Below are positions 25,003-33,821 of a DNA stretch of 64,000 bases, piece after piece (the stretch's first letter is position 1; each line of letters begins with the position of its first letter). Position numbers and translations under genes: made by a program. Under the pieces are notes generated by a model. That model saw nothing but the letters and a program-made list of their open reading frames with translations, did not search any database and was not told the DNA's origin. The DNA is from Bin55 sp963667455 (GTDB lineage Bacteria; Pseudomonadota; Gammaproteobacteria; Pseudomonadales; Azotimanducaceae): assembly GCA_963667455.2 (NCBI GenBank), contig CAXXFR010000013.1, positions 62,001-126,000 of the forward strand, in the 5' to 3' direction.

Positions 25003-26478
25003 ATGCGAACAATGAGACTCTCCAAGTCCAGCTACATGTCCGGCGATCACTGTCACCTGAAGCTGTGGCATGACTTCTATACCCGAGAGCTTGCGACAGA
25101 GCCACCGGAAACGAGGAAGGCCGTGTTTGAGACCGGACACGAAGTGGGTGAGATGGCTTGTCGCCGCTACCCAGACGGACACATAGTCGCGCATGACCAT
25201 CGTCACGTCGCAGATGCGATTGCAGAGACCAGAGAGTTGATTGAAGCAGGGTCTACATCCACACTGTTTGAACCGGCCTTTGTCCATAAGGAAGTCCTTG
25301 TTCGGACGGATGTTCTCGAACGCCTTCCGGACGATACGTGGCGGCTGATCGAGGTCAAGTCGTCCACACGGCTCAAGGATGCCTACGTGCTGGATGCAGC
25401 CGTTCAGTTGTGGGTGTTGCGGGGCGTAGGTCTCGATGTGCGTGAAGCGGACGTACTCACCCTCAATAGGAACTACGTCTATCAAGGCGGAGGCCATGAC
25501 CTCAACTTACTCTTCACCTCCCATCCCGTTACGGACGAGGCAGAAGCCCTTCTCGATACCGTCAGTGGCAACGTTTCCGAATTGCAATCCATGCTTGCGC
25601 AATCAGAAGCACCGGACATCGAGCCAGGCGATCACTGTTTCGAGCCCTACGAGTGCCCTTACTACGCACATTGCACTCGAGACTTCGTGCAACCTGATCA
25701 TGGAATTGACGAGTTGCCAAGACTGAGGGATAAGTCGCGCCTCGAATTGCAAGAGTTAGGTGTCGAGGAAGTTCGTGACATTCCCGAGGACTTCCCGCTG
25801 ACCTCCATGCAGCGGATCGTTCGAAGAGCCGTCCGGGAAGATCGAGCAATTTTGAACAGCAACATGCGACGTGAAATTGCTCAAGCGAAACTGCCGGTGC
25901 GATACCTCGATTTTGAGACCTTCGCTCCTGCCATTCCCCGTTTCATTGGAACGCGACCCTATGACGCTATTCCATTTCTCTTCTCGGTGCACACACGACA
26001 AGATGATGCGGCGATTGAGCACATCGACTGTTTGCACGAAGGAACTGACGACCCTCGGCCGAGGGTCGCAGAGTGCCTGATCCAAGCCTTGGGTAACGAA
26101 GGAAGTATCTGCACCTATTCGGGGTACGAACGACGAGTAATCCGCGACCTTGCTATGGCATTGCCTCAACGGGCAGACGAACTCAACGCAATCGCGGATC
26201 GTCTATTCGACCTGTTGCCGGTAGTCCGAAAAGGGTACTACCATCCAGAGTTTCACGGGTCTTTCTCCATTAAGCAAGTCTTGCCGGTTCTGGTTCCGGG
26301 TATGGACTATCGAGACTTGGCCATCGACGAGGGTCAACTGGCAGCGGTGCGCTACGTGCAGGCGATCTCGACCGAAGACGACGAGGAGCGGCATCGGACC
26401 TTCGATGCTCTCCGGGAGTACTGTGCGATGGATACGCTGGCACTTGCGCGGTTGCACGAGGCACTCGAGAAACTGTAG
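25003..26478 (+). CDS. DUF2779 protein: Cas4-like nuclease joined to an RNase H-like domain
   Basis: A protein of about 490 residues matching the DUF2779 architecture as I know it. Counting from TTG 24985, an N-terminal Cas4/RecB-type nuclease has a first cysteine in GDHCHLKLW (C23), VRTDVLE and LIEVKSS near 103-128 (the D and ExK of PD-(D/E)XK), and a cysteine cluster at C218, C224 and C230 that could hold an iron-sulfur centre. The C-terminal half starts with YLDFETFAP near 306 (DxE) and ends with EYCAMDTLALARL, as in DnaQ-like exonucleases. ATG 25003 or 25012 is more likely than the TTG because the SKSSYMSGDHC opening follows directly. Related proteins occur in phage and accessory regions. 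The target is unknown. Confidence 0.82.
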   Translation: MRTMRLSKSSYMSGDHCHLKLWHDFYTRELATEPPETRKAVFETGHEVGEMACRRYPDGHIVAHDHRHVADAIAETRELIEAGSTSTLFEPAFVHKEVLVRTDVLERLPDDTWRLIEVKSSTRLKDAYVLDAAVQLWVLRGVGLDVREADVLTLNRNYVYQGGGHDLNLLFTSHPVTDEAEALLDTVSGNVSELQSMLAQSEAPDIEPGDHCFEPYECPYYAHCTRDFVQPDHGIDELPRLRDKSRLELQELGVEEVRDIPEDFPLTSMQRIVRRAVREDRAILNSNMRREIAQAKLPVRYLDFETFAPAIPRFIGTRPYDAIPFLFSVHTRQDDAAIEHIDCLHEGTDDPRPRVAECLIQALGNEGSICTYSGYERRVIRDLAMALPQRADELNAIADRLFDLLPVVRKGYYHPEFHGSFSIKQVLPVLVPGMDYRDLAIDEGQLAAVRYVQAISTEDDEERHRTFDALREYCAMDTLALARLHEALEKL

Positions 26479-26537
26479 AGCAGGGGTGTTTCAAGGGGTT
26501 TGCTACCATTTTTGCGCCTTCGACGCGACAGATCCCC

Positions 26538-27338
26538 ATGGCAACCGAATATCCCGACATTACTGTCGAACAATCTGACTTCATTGCGACCGTAGAAATA
26601 CATCGACCACCTCACAATTTCTTCGACGTCAGTCTCATCCACCAGTTGGCTGATGCGTTCAGTGTGCTCGACAACGACAAGAACTGTCGGGCGATCAACC
26701 TTTTCTCAGAGGGAAAGTCGTTCTGTGCAGGTGCGAATTTCGGTTCGTCAGACGGTGCTTCCAATGAGGAAGAATTCACGGAGAGTGGATTTCAGAACCG
26801 AACCGGATCGCTGTACGAAGAAGGCGTGCGGTTATTTCAGGCCAAGAAGCCGATCGTAGCAGCTGTTCAGGGTGCCGCAATCGGAGGTGGATTCGGGCTG
26901 TCTTTGGTTGCTGACTTTCGAGTTGCAGCCCCTGAGGCTCGATTTGCCGCGAACTTTGTGAAGCTTGGCATACATCCCGGATTTGGATTGACGGCGACTT
27001 TACCTCGTTTGATTGGCCAGCAGAGAGCCAACGAAATGTTCTTCACTGGGCGACGAGTAAAGGGGGAAGAAGCTTACGCAATGGGATTGGTGGACGAGCT
27101 GGTCCCGTTGGATCAGCTTCGAAAGAGAGCACGAGGACTTGCGGCGGAAATCGCTGAAAACGCACCGCTGGCTATTCTGTCGGTGCGGGCTACGACTCGT
27201 CAGGGACTGGCCGAAGCAGTCGAAAAAGCTACTGCACACGAACTTGCGGAACAGCAGTGGCTACGCGGAACCAAGGATGCGGAAGAAGGAATTAGAGCCG
27301 TTGCGGAACGTAGACCTGGCAATTTCGTGGGAATGTAG
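26538..27338 (+). CDS. Crotonase-family protein lacking both hydratase glutamates
   Basis: A 266-residue crotonase with intact oxyanion-hole motifs (SFCAGANF near 63-70 and AAIGGGFGLSL near 112-122). The two usual catalytic acids are absent: GGGxE reads GGGFG near 115-119, and the FxxPE segment reads FAANF near 135-139. It is therefore unlikely to be a classical enoyl-CoA hydratase. It may instead be an isomerase, thioesterase, dehalogenase-like or decarboxylase member of the fold. The SDR gene begins 47 bases downstream on the same strand, followed by convergent flavin reductase and hotdog thioesterase genes, which suggests a small acyl-CoA or aromatic pathway. Confidence 0.88.
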   Translation: MATEYPDITVEQSDFIATVEIHRPPHNFFDVSLIHQLADAFSVLDNDKNCRAINLFSEGKSFCAGANFGSSDGASNEEEFTESGFQNRTGSLYEEGVRLFQAKKPIVAAVQGAAIGGGFGLSLVADFRVAAPEARFAANFVKLGIHPGFGLTATLPRLIGQQRANEMFFTGRRVKGEEAYAMGLVDELVPLDQLRKRARGLAAEIAENAPLAILSVRATTRQGLAEAVEKATAHELAEQQWLRGTKDAEEGIRAVAERRPGNFVGM

Positions 27339-27385
27339 ACTCGGCAGTCTCTAAGTCGAGAAAGTACGGATTCAAAGAGATCAAG

Positions 27386-28054
27386 ATGAGTGAGTTTGAG
27401 GGCAAGTCGGTTGTCGTAACAGGAGCTGCCGGGGCATTGGGACTGGCGGTTGCTGAAGCTTTTCACGAGGCTGGTGCACGTGTCACAGGAGTGGACATCG
27501 TGCAATTCGATGCGGAATTTCAGACTGTGAAAGGGGACCTGATCGATCCGAACGACACGAAGCGGGTGTTCGCAGAGATCGGAATAATCGACGTGCTCGC
27601 AAACATCGCGGGTGGGTTCACCATGGGCGATACCGTGGCCGACACATCCGATGAGACTTGGGACTTCATGATGAATCTCAATGCTCGAACGGTTCTCAAT
27701 ACATGCCGAGCTGTAGTTCCGGGAATGCGATCTGCTGGTGGCGGAAAAATCGTAAACATCGGCGCTCGCAACGGAATGCGTGGAATCGGGAGCATGGCGG
27801 CGTATTCGGCATCCAAGAGCGTCGTGATTCGACTCACCGAGAGCTTGGCAGACGAGCTCAAGGGCGACAACATCAATGTGAACTGCATTTTGCCCAGCAT
27901 CATCGACACCGAACGCAATCGACAAGACATGCCCAGTGCTGACTTTAGTGCTTGGGTTGCTCCGGCAGCCATGGCAAGAGTCGTGTTGTTCTTGGCATCA
28001 AGCGCAGCGGACCCCATCCACGGGGCTTCAATTCCCGTAGAAGGACTTGCCTGA
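27386..28054 (+). CDS. Short-chain dehydrogenase/reductase family protein
   Basis: A 222-residue Rossmann-fold protein. The cofactor loop TGAAGALG lies near residue 12, VDIVQ suggests NAD(H) preference through the acid at the end of beta-2, and the active-site YSASK is near 135. The catalytic serine usually found 13 residues before the Tyr is Ala here (NIGARNG). The C-terminus HGASIPVEGLA is typical of the family, and the length is slightly short. The substrate is unknown. The missing Ser makes normal dehydrogenase activity less certain. It is likely cotranscribed with the crotonase upstream. Confidence 0.85.
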   Translation: MSEFEGKSVVVTGAAGALGLAVAEAFHEAGARVTGVDIVQFDAEFQTVKGDLIDPNDTKRVFAEIGIIDVLANIAGGFTMGDTVADTSDETWDFMMNLNARTVLNTCRAVVPGMRSAGGGKIVNIGARNGMRGIGSMAAYSASKSVVIRLTESLADELKGDNINVNCILPSIIDTERNRQDMPSADFSAWVAPAAMARVVLFLASSAADPIHGASIPVEGLA

Positions 28055-28073
28055 ATCGCTTCGAGCTGGTTCT

Positions 28074-28571
28074 CTATTCCCGAACGGGCGTCTTGGTGTG
28101 GAGGAACTTTCCGTAGGTTCCTCGAAGATAGAGCAAGGGGTCGGCATCGGGGCGACGTACTTGAACATCCGCCACGTTGGCGACGACTATCGTGTGATCT
28201 CCAGCTGAGTACTCGGCCTTCAACGTGCAGTCGATGAAGGCGATGCTCTCTTCCAAAATCGGCACGCCGGAACCTGAAGCTGGTTTCCATTCAATATTGG
28301 GAACACTGCCGACTACCGCGAACTCCTCGCTGATATCTGCGTGCTCAGCACCCAAGACATTGACTCCGAAGCTCTCCAACGCACGAATCCGAGGCCAACT
28401 GGTGCTTGACCTTTGTGGACAGAAAAGCACAAGAGGAGGATTGAGAGAGAGCGAAACAAACGACTGTGCGGCAAACCCGATGAGCGTTCCGGATCCATTT
28501 CCCGTGACGACAACCACGCCAGTTGCAAACTGACTGACCGCTTGCCGAAAGTCTTCTGAACTAAACGACAT
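28074..28571 (-). CDS. Flavin reductase-like FMN-binding protein
   Basis: A 165-residue protein of the HpaC-type flavin reductase domain family: FRQAVSQFATGVVVVTG at the start, GFAAQSFVSLSLNPPLVLFC near 30-50 (flavin-binding), SFGVNVLG near 66, and YLRGTYGKF at the end. Such proteins use NAD(P)H to reduce free flavin for a partner monooxygenase. No monooxygenase gene lies next to it. It is convergent with the SDR gene and lies 47 bases after the hotdog gene on the same strand. Confidence 0.88.
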   Translation of the reverse strand: MSFSSEDFRQAVSQFATGVVVVTGNGSGTLIGFAAQSFVSLSLNPPLVLFCPQRSSTSWPRIRALESFGVNVLGAEHADISEEFAVVGSVPNIEWKPASGSGVPILEESIAFIDCTLKAEYSAGDHTIVVANVADVQVRRPDADPLLYLRGTYGKFLHTKTPVRE

Positions 28572-28618
28572 GGCTGGAAATGATCGGCAGAAGGTTCAAG
28601 ATTCGAATACAGACGGGG

Positions 28619-29032
28619 CTAACCCTGCAACTTCGATTGCAGCATAAATCTCGCGGTGGACGAAGCGATCAGCATCTCGTCGGGACTCCTTGTGGCGGTA
28701 GCTTCGATGATCGCTAGCTTGCCTCGCCGCTTAACTAATTCGCTCTTAAGTAGTATTCGTTCTCCAATTCCCAAGGGATTGTGAAATCTCACGTCGGCCT
28801 TGGCTGTGACACATACTTCGCCACGTAGGAAAAAGAGATTCGCCATGACATCATCCAGCAGACAGAAGAGGATTCCGCCGTGGATTACTCCGTCGTAGCC
28901 AACGTAGTCTTTGGTGGAAGTCCAGTCGGCTCGGCATCTACCCTGATCGTCGAGTCGGAAGCGAACATGGAGACCGCTGTCGTTGGTGGGACCGCACACG
29001 AAACACCGATTCGCGGGCGAATTCAAAGACAA
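28619..29032 (-). CDS. PaaI-family thioesterase (hotdog fold)
   Basis: A 137-residue hotdog-fold protein. NRCFVCGPTNDSGLHV opens it with a CxxCG pair, and the central helix motif is VIHGGILFCLLDDVMAN near 49-65, with the HGG and Asp of PaaI/YbgC-like thioesterases. The length is typical. It should hydrolyse an acyl-CoA, perhaps a product of the adjacent crotonase/SDR genes. Its start is only 14 bases from that of the divergent Nudix gene, so the promoters overlap. Confidence 0.85.
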   Translation of the reverse strand: MSLNSPANRCFVCGPTNDSGLHVRFRLDDQGRCRADWTSTKDYVGYDGVIHGGILFCLLDDVMANLFFLRGEVCVTAKADVRFHNPLGIGERILLKSELVKRRGKLAIIEATATRSPDEMLIASSTARFMLQSKLQG

Positions 29033-29046
29033 CTCGAACCTCGACT

Positions 29047-29691
29047 ATGACTACTGACAGCGTGCGTAATGATAAGCAAGCAATCGATTTAGTAGCCATT
29101 CAAGAACGGCTTCGAGGCAGCGAATCCAAAGTGCCTAGTCCGGAACCCAACGTGAGGCAGGCAGCGGTAGCGATCGTTGCAAAACAGGTTGGTCAATCGC
29201 TTGATCTCATGTTCATCAAGCGAGCGACATCTCCCGGAGATCCTTGGTCTGGTCAGATGGCGTTTCCAGGCGGACATCGCGACCCAACTGACTCCAGCTT
29301 AGTGTCTGCAGTCATTCGGGAAACTATGGAAGAGACCGGAGTTGAGCTGTCGCAAGATCAGATGTTGGGGCAGTTGCCCTATCAACAGCCGGCTGGACGT
29401 AGCCACGGTCGTCGTCTAATTGTTGTTCCGTTCGTTTTCGGCATCCGTTTTGAACCAACCGTTCACATCAACCATGAAGTGGACGAGGTTGTGTGGGCAG
29501 GTCTGGGTCAGCTCATGGATGGTTCGATCTACGGAGTTGAGGATCTGAGCTTCGGGGGAAGCACATCGCAATTTGGTGGATATCGACTGGGAGAGGGGAA
29601 GTTTGTTTGGGGACTGACGTTTCGGACGTTGCAGACCTTCTTCGAGTTGCTGGACCCCTGTTACGAGGAACTGAGCGAGAGACGCTCGTAG
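29047..29691 (+). CDS. Nudix hydrolase, CoA pyrophosphatase-like
   Basis: A 214-residue protein resembling NudL-type CoA pyrophosphatases. The UPF0035-like lead-in SGQMAFPGGHRDPTDSSL and the Nudix box core AVIRETMEETGVEL lie near residues 73-103, with the metal-binding REtxEE intact. The likely reaction is hydrolysis of CoA or its thioesters to phosphopantetheine products. The protein is cytosolic. The start at 29047 follows the divergent hotdog gene closely, and the stop is ten bases from the convergent Hsp70-like gene. Confidence 0.85.
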   Translation: MTTDSVRNDKQAIDLVAIQERLRGSESKVPSPEPNVRQAAVAIVAKQVGQSLDLMFIKRATSPGDPWSGQMAFPGGHRDPTDSSLVSAVIRETMEETGVELSQDQMLGQLPYQQPAGRSHGRRLIVVPFVFGIRFEPTVHINHEVDEVVWAGLGQLMDGSIYGVEDLSFGGSTSQFGGYRLGEGKFVWGLTFRTLQTFFELLDPCYEELSERRS

Positions 29692-29700
29692 CACTCCGAA

Positions 29701-31119
29701 TTACCCTGGAACGTTGTGCGTACCGGCATCGTAGTTCTTCTGATTCGCGATAGCAAGTCCAGCGGCCACGCTCCCGAACGGATCGAGATCGACGAGCTTG
29801 GACGGAAATCGGCGTTCCAATGTTTGCCGATATGCAGGAATCAGAGAGGATCCGCCAGTACACAGAACGATGTCGATTTCGTCGGACCGCAGATTTGCAA
29901 GCTGAAGCGTTTCCATAGTTGCCTGATCGACACGTCGGAGGAAGTCTCCGAGCATTTCCTCAAACTCGCTACGACTCAACGCAATGTTCAGATCAATTTC
30001 CGGCACGTCCAGTTGTCCGGCTTCGACGGACGACAGCTCAGTCTTGAGGTCGCTCAACGAGGCAAACACCTGATAGCTCATGTTGTATTGGATGTAGCGC
30101 AGCAGACGTTGAAACTTGCGATGTGAAAGACCTTTGGCGCGGGCGAGGCAGTCATAAATCGGAGCTGTGTACCGATTCTGATTCAAGGAGTAGGTGATAC
30201 CCCAGTTCAGTAGTGGCCCGGCGTACTGTTCGAACGGAAAGGGAGTGAAGATGGTCTTGTCGTGTCCCTCTCGGAGCCATCTCTCACCCTGACCAAGCAG
30301 CGGGAAGAGCATGTGCTCGAACATCTTCTGATCGATATGGTCGCCTCCAATGGCAACGCCGTGGGTTGCAATCACGTTGTAGGTGCCTTGTTCGGATCGA
30401 TGGAGAACGCTAAAGTCGAGAGTGCCTCCTCCAAAATCGGTTGTCAGCACACTGGCCGCACGATTCTGCGGATGTTGATGCAGATAGCTGATGCTCGCGG
30501 CGATGGGCTCTTCAACAAACCGAACTTTCTCAAATCCCGTCAGTGAATACGCTTCGTTCAGACGGGATATGGCGAGTTTGTCGGCGAAAGGCTGTTCGCC
30601 TTCAAAATGCACTGGCCGTCCAGCCGAACAGCTAACTGCTTCGATTCCTTCATTCTTAAGAGTGTCGCGAACCTGAGTTAGCACAGGAGTGATCAACGCG
30701 ACTGGCCGAAACAGTCGCTCAAATACGACCAGTCTCTTTAGATCCTGCCTTCCGAGCAACCGCTTGATTCCCCGAAACAAACGACCCTGCAGTCCTCGGT
30801 CAATGCGTGGTTCGCTGTAGACGGTCTGGGTTAGCGTCTTTGGACCCTCGCGGCTCTCGCCTGCACCAACGGCTAGAGAAGCACTTCCTATCCTCTCCGG
30901 GACGAGTTCGACTTTGCGACCGACGTTCGAGTCTATGTACTGTTGAATTGCATCAAGACCCGTGGAGATCTCGAACGACTTCGTGATGTAGGTGGACGAC
31001 GGCATTGTGAACTTTCCGTGGTCCAGAGGAAGGAATCTGACTCGACTCCCGTCGTAGATAGCTGCGACAGTGTTGGAAGTACCGAAGTCGATTCCAACTC
31101 CGATGGAGTTTTGCGGCAC
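29701..31119 (-). CDS. YegD-like Hsp70 family protein
   Basis: A 472-residue actin/Hsp70-fold ATPase with no substrate-binding domain, as in YegD. Phosphate loop 1 is GIDFGTSNT near 8-16, phosphate loop 2 is TTDFGGGTLDFSV near 228-240, and the adenosine loop is VLCTGGSSLIPAYRQ near 428-442. A KRLLGRQ segment and EEPIAAS (near 205) are also typical. Its role is probably chaperone-like or regulatory. No DnaJ or GrpE gene is close. It lies 91 bases downstream of msrA on the same strand, which hints at a protein-repair theme. Confidence 0.88.
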   Translation of the reverse strand: MPQNSIGVGIDFGTSNTVAAIYDGSRVRFLPLDHGKFTMPSSTYITKSFEISTGLDAIQQYIDSNVGRKVELVPERIGSASLAVGAGESREGPKTLTQTVYSEPRIDRGLQGRLFRGIKRLLGRQDLKRLVVFERLFRPVALITPVLTQVRDTLKNEGIEAVSCSAGRPVHFEGEQPFADKLAISRLNEAYSLTGFEKVRFVEEPIAASISYLHQHPQNRAASVLTTDFGGGTLDFSVLHRSEQGTYNVIATHGVAIGGDHIDQKMFEHMLFPLLGQGERWLREGHDKTIFTPFPFEQYAGPLLNWGITYSLNQNRYTAPIYDCLARAKGLSHRKFQRLLRYIQYNMSYQVFASLSDLKTELSSVEAGQLDVPEIDLNIALSRSEFEEMLGDFLRRVDQATMETLQLANLRSDEIDIVLCTGGSSLIPAYRQTLERRFPSKLVDLDPFGSVAAGLAIANQKNYDAGTHNVPG

Positions 31120-31210
31120 GAACTAGCAGTGATCCAGTGGACTTGAGACCGCCCAATGAGGCAGTGAAGCATGCAGCTTGCGGAAGACTGTACTGGTGTC
31201 AATCAAGCGA

Positions 31211-31861
31211 TTAGTCGGCCGAAAATTCCGCTAGCGGTACGATTTGGCAGCTAACGCCAGTACCACCAAGACCACAATAGCCGTTCGGAACCTTGGCCAG
31301 ATACTGCTGGTGGTAGTGTTCGGCATAGAAATACTCGGGCACGGGCTCAATTTCTGTGGTGATCTCCGACCAGCCGGCTGCACGAAGCTGCTCTTGGAAC
31401 CGATCCCGTGAGGACGTCGCGAGTTTGCGCTGTGCTTCGTCGAAGTAGTACAGCGTCGACCGATATTGCGTTCCGATGTCGTTGCCCTGACGCATGCCCT
31501 GAGTTGGGTCGTGCCCTTCCCAAAAAGTCTTCAATATCTCCAATAGTCCGATGACTTTTGGATCCCAGACAACATGGACCACTTCGGCGTGGCCGCTTCG
31601 TCCGGAGCAGACATCTTCATAGGTCGGATTGCGGGTGGTTCCACCTGCATAGCCAACTGACGTCGTAAACACGCCATCGAGCAACCAGAACATGCGTTCA
31701 GCACCCCAAAAGCAACCCATTCCAAGAATGATCTGTTCCAATCCCTCCGGAAATGGTCCAACTAGTGGATTCCCATTGACAAAGTGGTGTCGAGGAACCG
31801 TTACGGCTTCCGAACGATCCGGGAGTATTTCCGTTTCAGACGGCATTCTGAGCTTGAACAT
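31211..31861 (-). CDS. msrA: Peptide methionine sulfoxide reductase MsrA
   Basis: A 216-residue enzyme that reduces methionine-(S)-sulfoxide in proteins. The catalytic cysteine is C50 in GMGCFWGAE. Downstream are GYAGGTTRNPTYEDVCSGRSGHAEV, EGHDPTQGMRQGNDIGTQYRS and YHQQYL, all family hallmarks. The C-terminal GYCGLGGTGVSC supplies resolving cysteines, as in the E. coli-type, three-cysteine form. The length equals that of the E. coli enzyme. It stands beside the YegD-like gene and about 250 bases from the divergent Sel1-repeat lipoprotein gene. Confidence 0.96.
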   Translation of the reverse strand: MFKLRMPSETEILPDRSEAVTVPRHHFVNGNPLVGPFPEGLEQIILGMGCFWGAERMFWLLDGVFTTSVGYAGGTTRNPTYEDVCSGRSGHAEVVHVVWDPKVIGLLEILKTFWEGHDPTQGMRQGNDIGTQYRSTLYYFDEAQRKLATSSRDRFQEQLRAAGWSEITTEIEPVPEYFYAEHYHQQYLAKVPNGYCGLGGTGVSCQIVPLAEFSAD

Positions 31862-32114
31862 TGCGAGCTATCGGCTTCTTAGTGGTGCTATTGTAAATTC
31901 CACACGCGTGAGTCCCAACTGACAAGCCGATGGCTACCCGTGACTTCGAGTGAGCTCCAGGTTTTGTTCGACGTTGCAGGCGTTGGCGGTGCGACCACCA
32001 GGTATTTCTCTACAGCCCAATGGGATCTTCGTCGGAGTCCACAGCGTTGGCCGTCGCATTGATTAAGATTTACCTACTTGATTCTCACTGTGCATACGGT
32101 TCATCACATATCCC

Positions 32115-33812
32115 ATGAGTAGTCGTCCCCCACACTTCCATGCTGCCAAAGTGTGGGTAGGGTGTCTCACCGTTTTTCTCGCCGGCCTCCTAGCGACGAG
32201 CTGTGCGACGGTAACGGAAGCACCGACACAGGCGTATCCAGAGCTTGTACACGCCGCCAAGACCGAAAACGCCGGTGATCTTGACACTATTTCGCAGTCT
32301 TACATCGATGAACAGCTCGAAAGCGATGGGTTCTTCGAGCTGTGTCAGTTTGAACGGGAAGTTCAACGGCTAAAGGATCGAAAACTGCGACTCGGACCCC
32401 TCGGAGTTGCCATCCTCGACCGTTGCTACGTCAGTTTGGTCGGTCACGCAGCGCTTGCTGATTTCTACGACCATCTTGATGAGGACCACGCCGAATTACA
32501 TCGGGACTGGGCAGACCGCATCTATGCGTCGATGTCCGATGGAGCGGATGGAACGAGAGAAAGTCCGTACCGTGCCCTGACATTGCCTCAAGCTGAAGCC
32601 TTTATTGGACGTCTGGAACTCAGCTCAATTGGTTCGGTGTATGAACGGGGAGACGACGGCACACCTTGGTTGCTTCGAGTCTTTGTAACGGACGATGGAG
32701 TGAGTTCTCGGGATCTCTTCTTCGACTTGAGCCAAACGATGGAGACTCTTGTATCGGATCTGGATGTTGACCAGGAACTTGATGAAGCGAATGCTCGCGG
32801 ACAAGTTGTCGCCATGCTTGCATCCGGTGGAGACTCCGCCGCTCAGGTCAATTTAGGCACATCGCTTGCGCGAGCAGGGCGAGTTCAGGATGCCAATCGC
32901 TGGTTAACCCGTGCAACCCAGGGCGACAACGGCTATGGCCACGTGGTTGCCGCGCAAATGTATGCACGAAGAGCGGAGACTAGTTCCGAACGTGCACGGA
33001 GTTACTTGCTGAGAACGGCGTACAACCACTACAGCGATGCCATCAACCTGGGTTTCGACGGCGCGTTGCGTGACTTGGGAATGTTGCTCGTACGAGGCAT
33101 GTACGGTAACGAAGCCCGAAAGGAAGGGATTGACTTACTGGAACGGGCTGCGCAACTCAACGATGTCCCCTCATTGCTAATGCTTGCACAACTTGCATAT
33201 TGGGGAACGCTGGGACCGCAGGATTTTGAGCGAGCTGCAACTTTCTATCATGAGGCGGCTCGGCACGGCGACGCGGAAGTCAGGGTTGACTACTACCGAT
33301 TTCTTGCAAACAACACTGATGGGCTGACGATGAATCAGCAAGCTGTTGATTGGCTTCGAGAGGAGGCCGAAGCTGGTAGCGCTGAAGCCATGTACGAGTC
33401 TGGGAATTGCCATGCGAAAGGCTGTCTGGACAAACCGAACTATCGAAAGGCACGAGACTGGTACAGGAAGGCGGTGAAGTCTGCTCCCGACGATGCGTTG
33501 CTCGTCAATGCGGTTGCATGGACTTTGGCGGTATCCGATATCAAGCAACTCCGGAACGCTCGCTATGCTCGACGGATTATGAACACGCTAATGGAGAGCA
33601 ATGAGTCGGCTCGCCTGTCTCCGCAATACATGGACACTTGGGCGGCCGCTCATGCTGCTTGCGGCGACTTTGACCGAGCACTTGAATTGCAAAATGAGGC
33701 TCTGGAGTTGGCTAAGAAGGATGAGAATCTCTCCGAAGAGCATCTGCGTGCTATAGAAACTCATCTCGAGAGTTTTTCTAACCGTGAGGAAGTTATCGAG
33801 TCGATTCCCTAG
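32115..33812 (+). CDS. Sel1-like repeat lipoprotein
   Basis: A 565-residue protein. A signal peptide with a lipobox-like LLATSC (Cys near residue 30) predicts a lipoprotein. After a non-repeat region of about 200 residues come Sel1/TPR-like helical repeats from about 235 to 460, for example NLGTSLARAGRVQDANRWLTRA, LMLAQLAYWGTLGPQDFERA and AMYESGNCHAKGCLDKPN with the typical YxxG and A-x-x-Y/W-x-x-A patterns. The C-terminus is another helical pair (HAACGDFDRALELQNEALELAKK). These proteins are usually periplasmic interaction platforms. The gene ends nine bases before mnmH, so the two may be cotranscribed although their roles are unrelated. Confidence 0.8.
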   Translation: MSSRPPHFHAAKVWVGCLTVFLAGLLATSCATVTEAPTQAYPELVHAAKTENAGDLDTISQSYIDEQLESDGFFELCQFEREVQRLKDRKLRLGPLGVAILDRCYVSLVGHAALADFYDHLDEDHAELHRDWADRIYASMSDGADGTRESPYRALTLPQAEAFIGRLELSSIGSVYERGDDGTPWLLRVFVTDDGVSSRDLFFDLSQTMETLVSDLDVDQELDEANARGQVVAMLASGGDSAAQVNLGTSLARAGRVQDANRWLTRATQGDNGYGHVVAAQMYARRAETSSERARSYLLRTAYNHYSDAINLGFDGALRDLGMLLVRGMYGNEARKEGIDLLERAAQLNDVPSLLMLAQLAYWGTLGPQDFERAATFYHEAARHGDAEVRVDYYRFLANNTDGLTMNQQAVDWLREEAEAGSAEAMYESGNCHAKGCLDKPNYRKARDWYRKAVKSAPDDALLVNAVAWTLAVSDIKQLRNARYARRIMNTLMESNESARLSPQYMDTWAAAHAACGDFDRALELQNEALELAKKDENLSEEHLRAIETHLESFSNREEVIESIP

Positions 33813-33821
33813 CGGCTCAAC

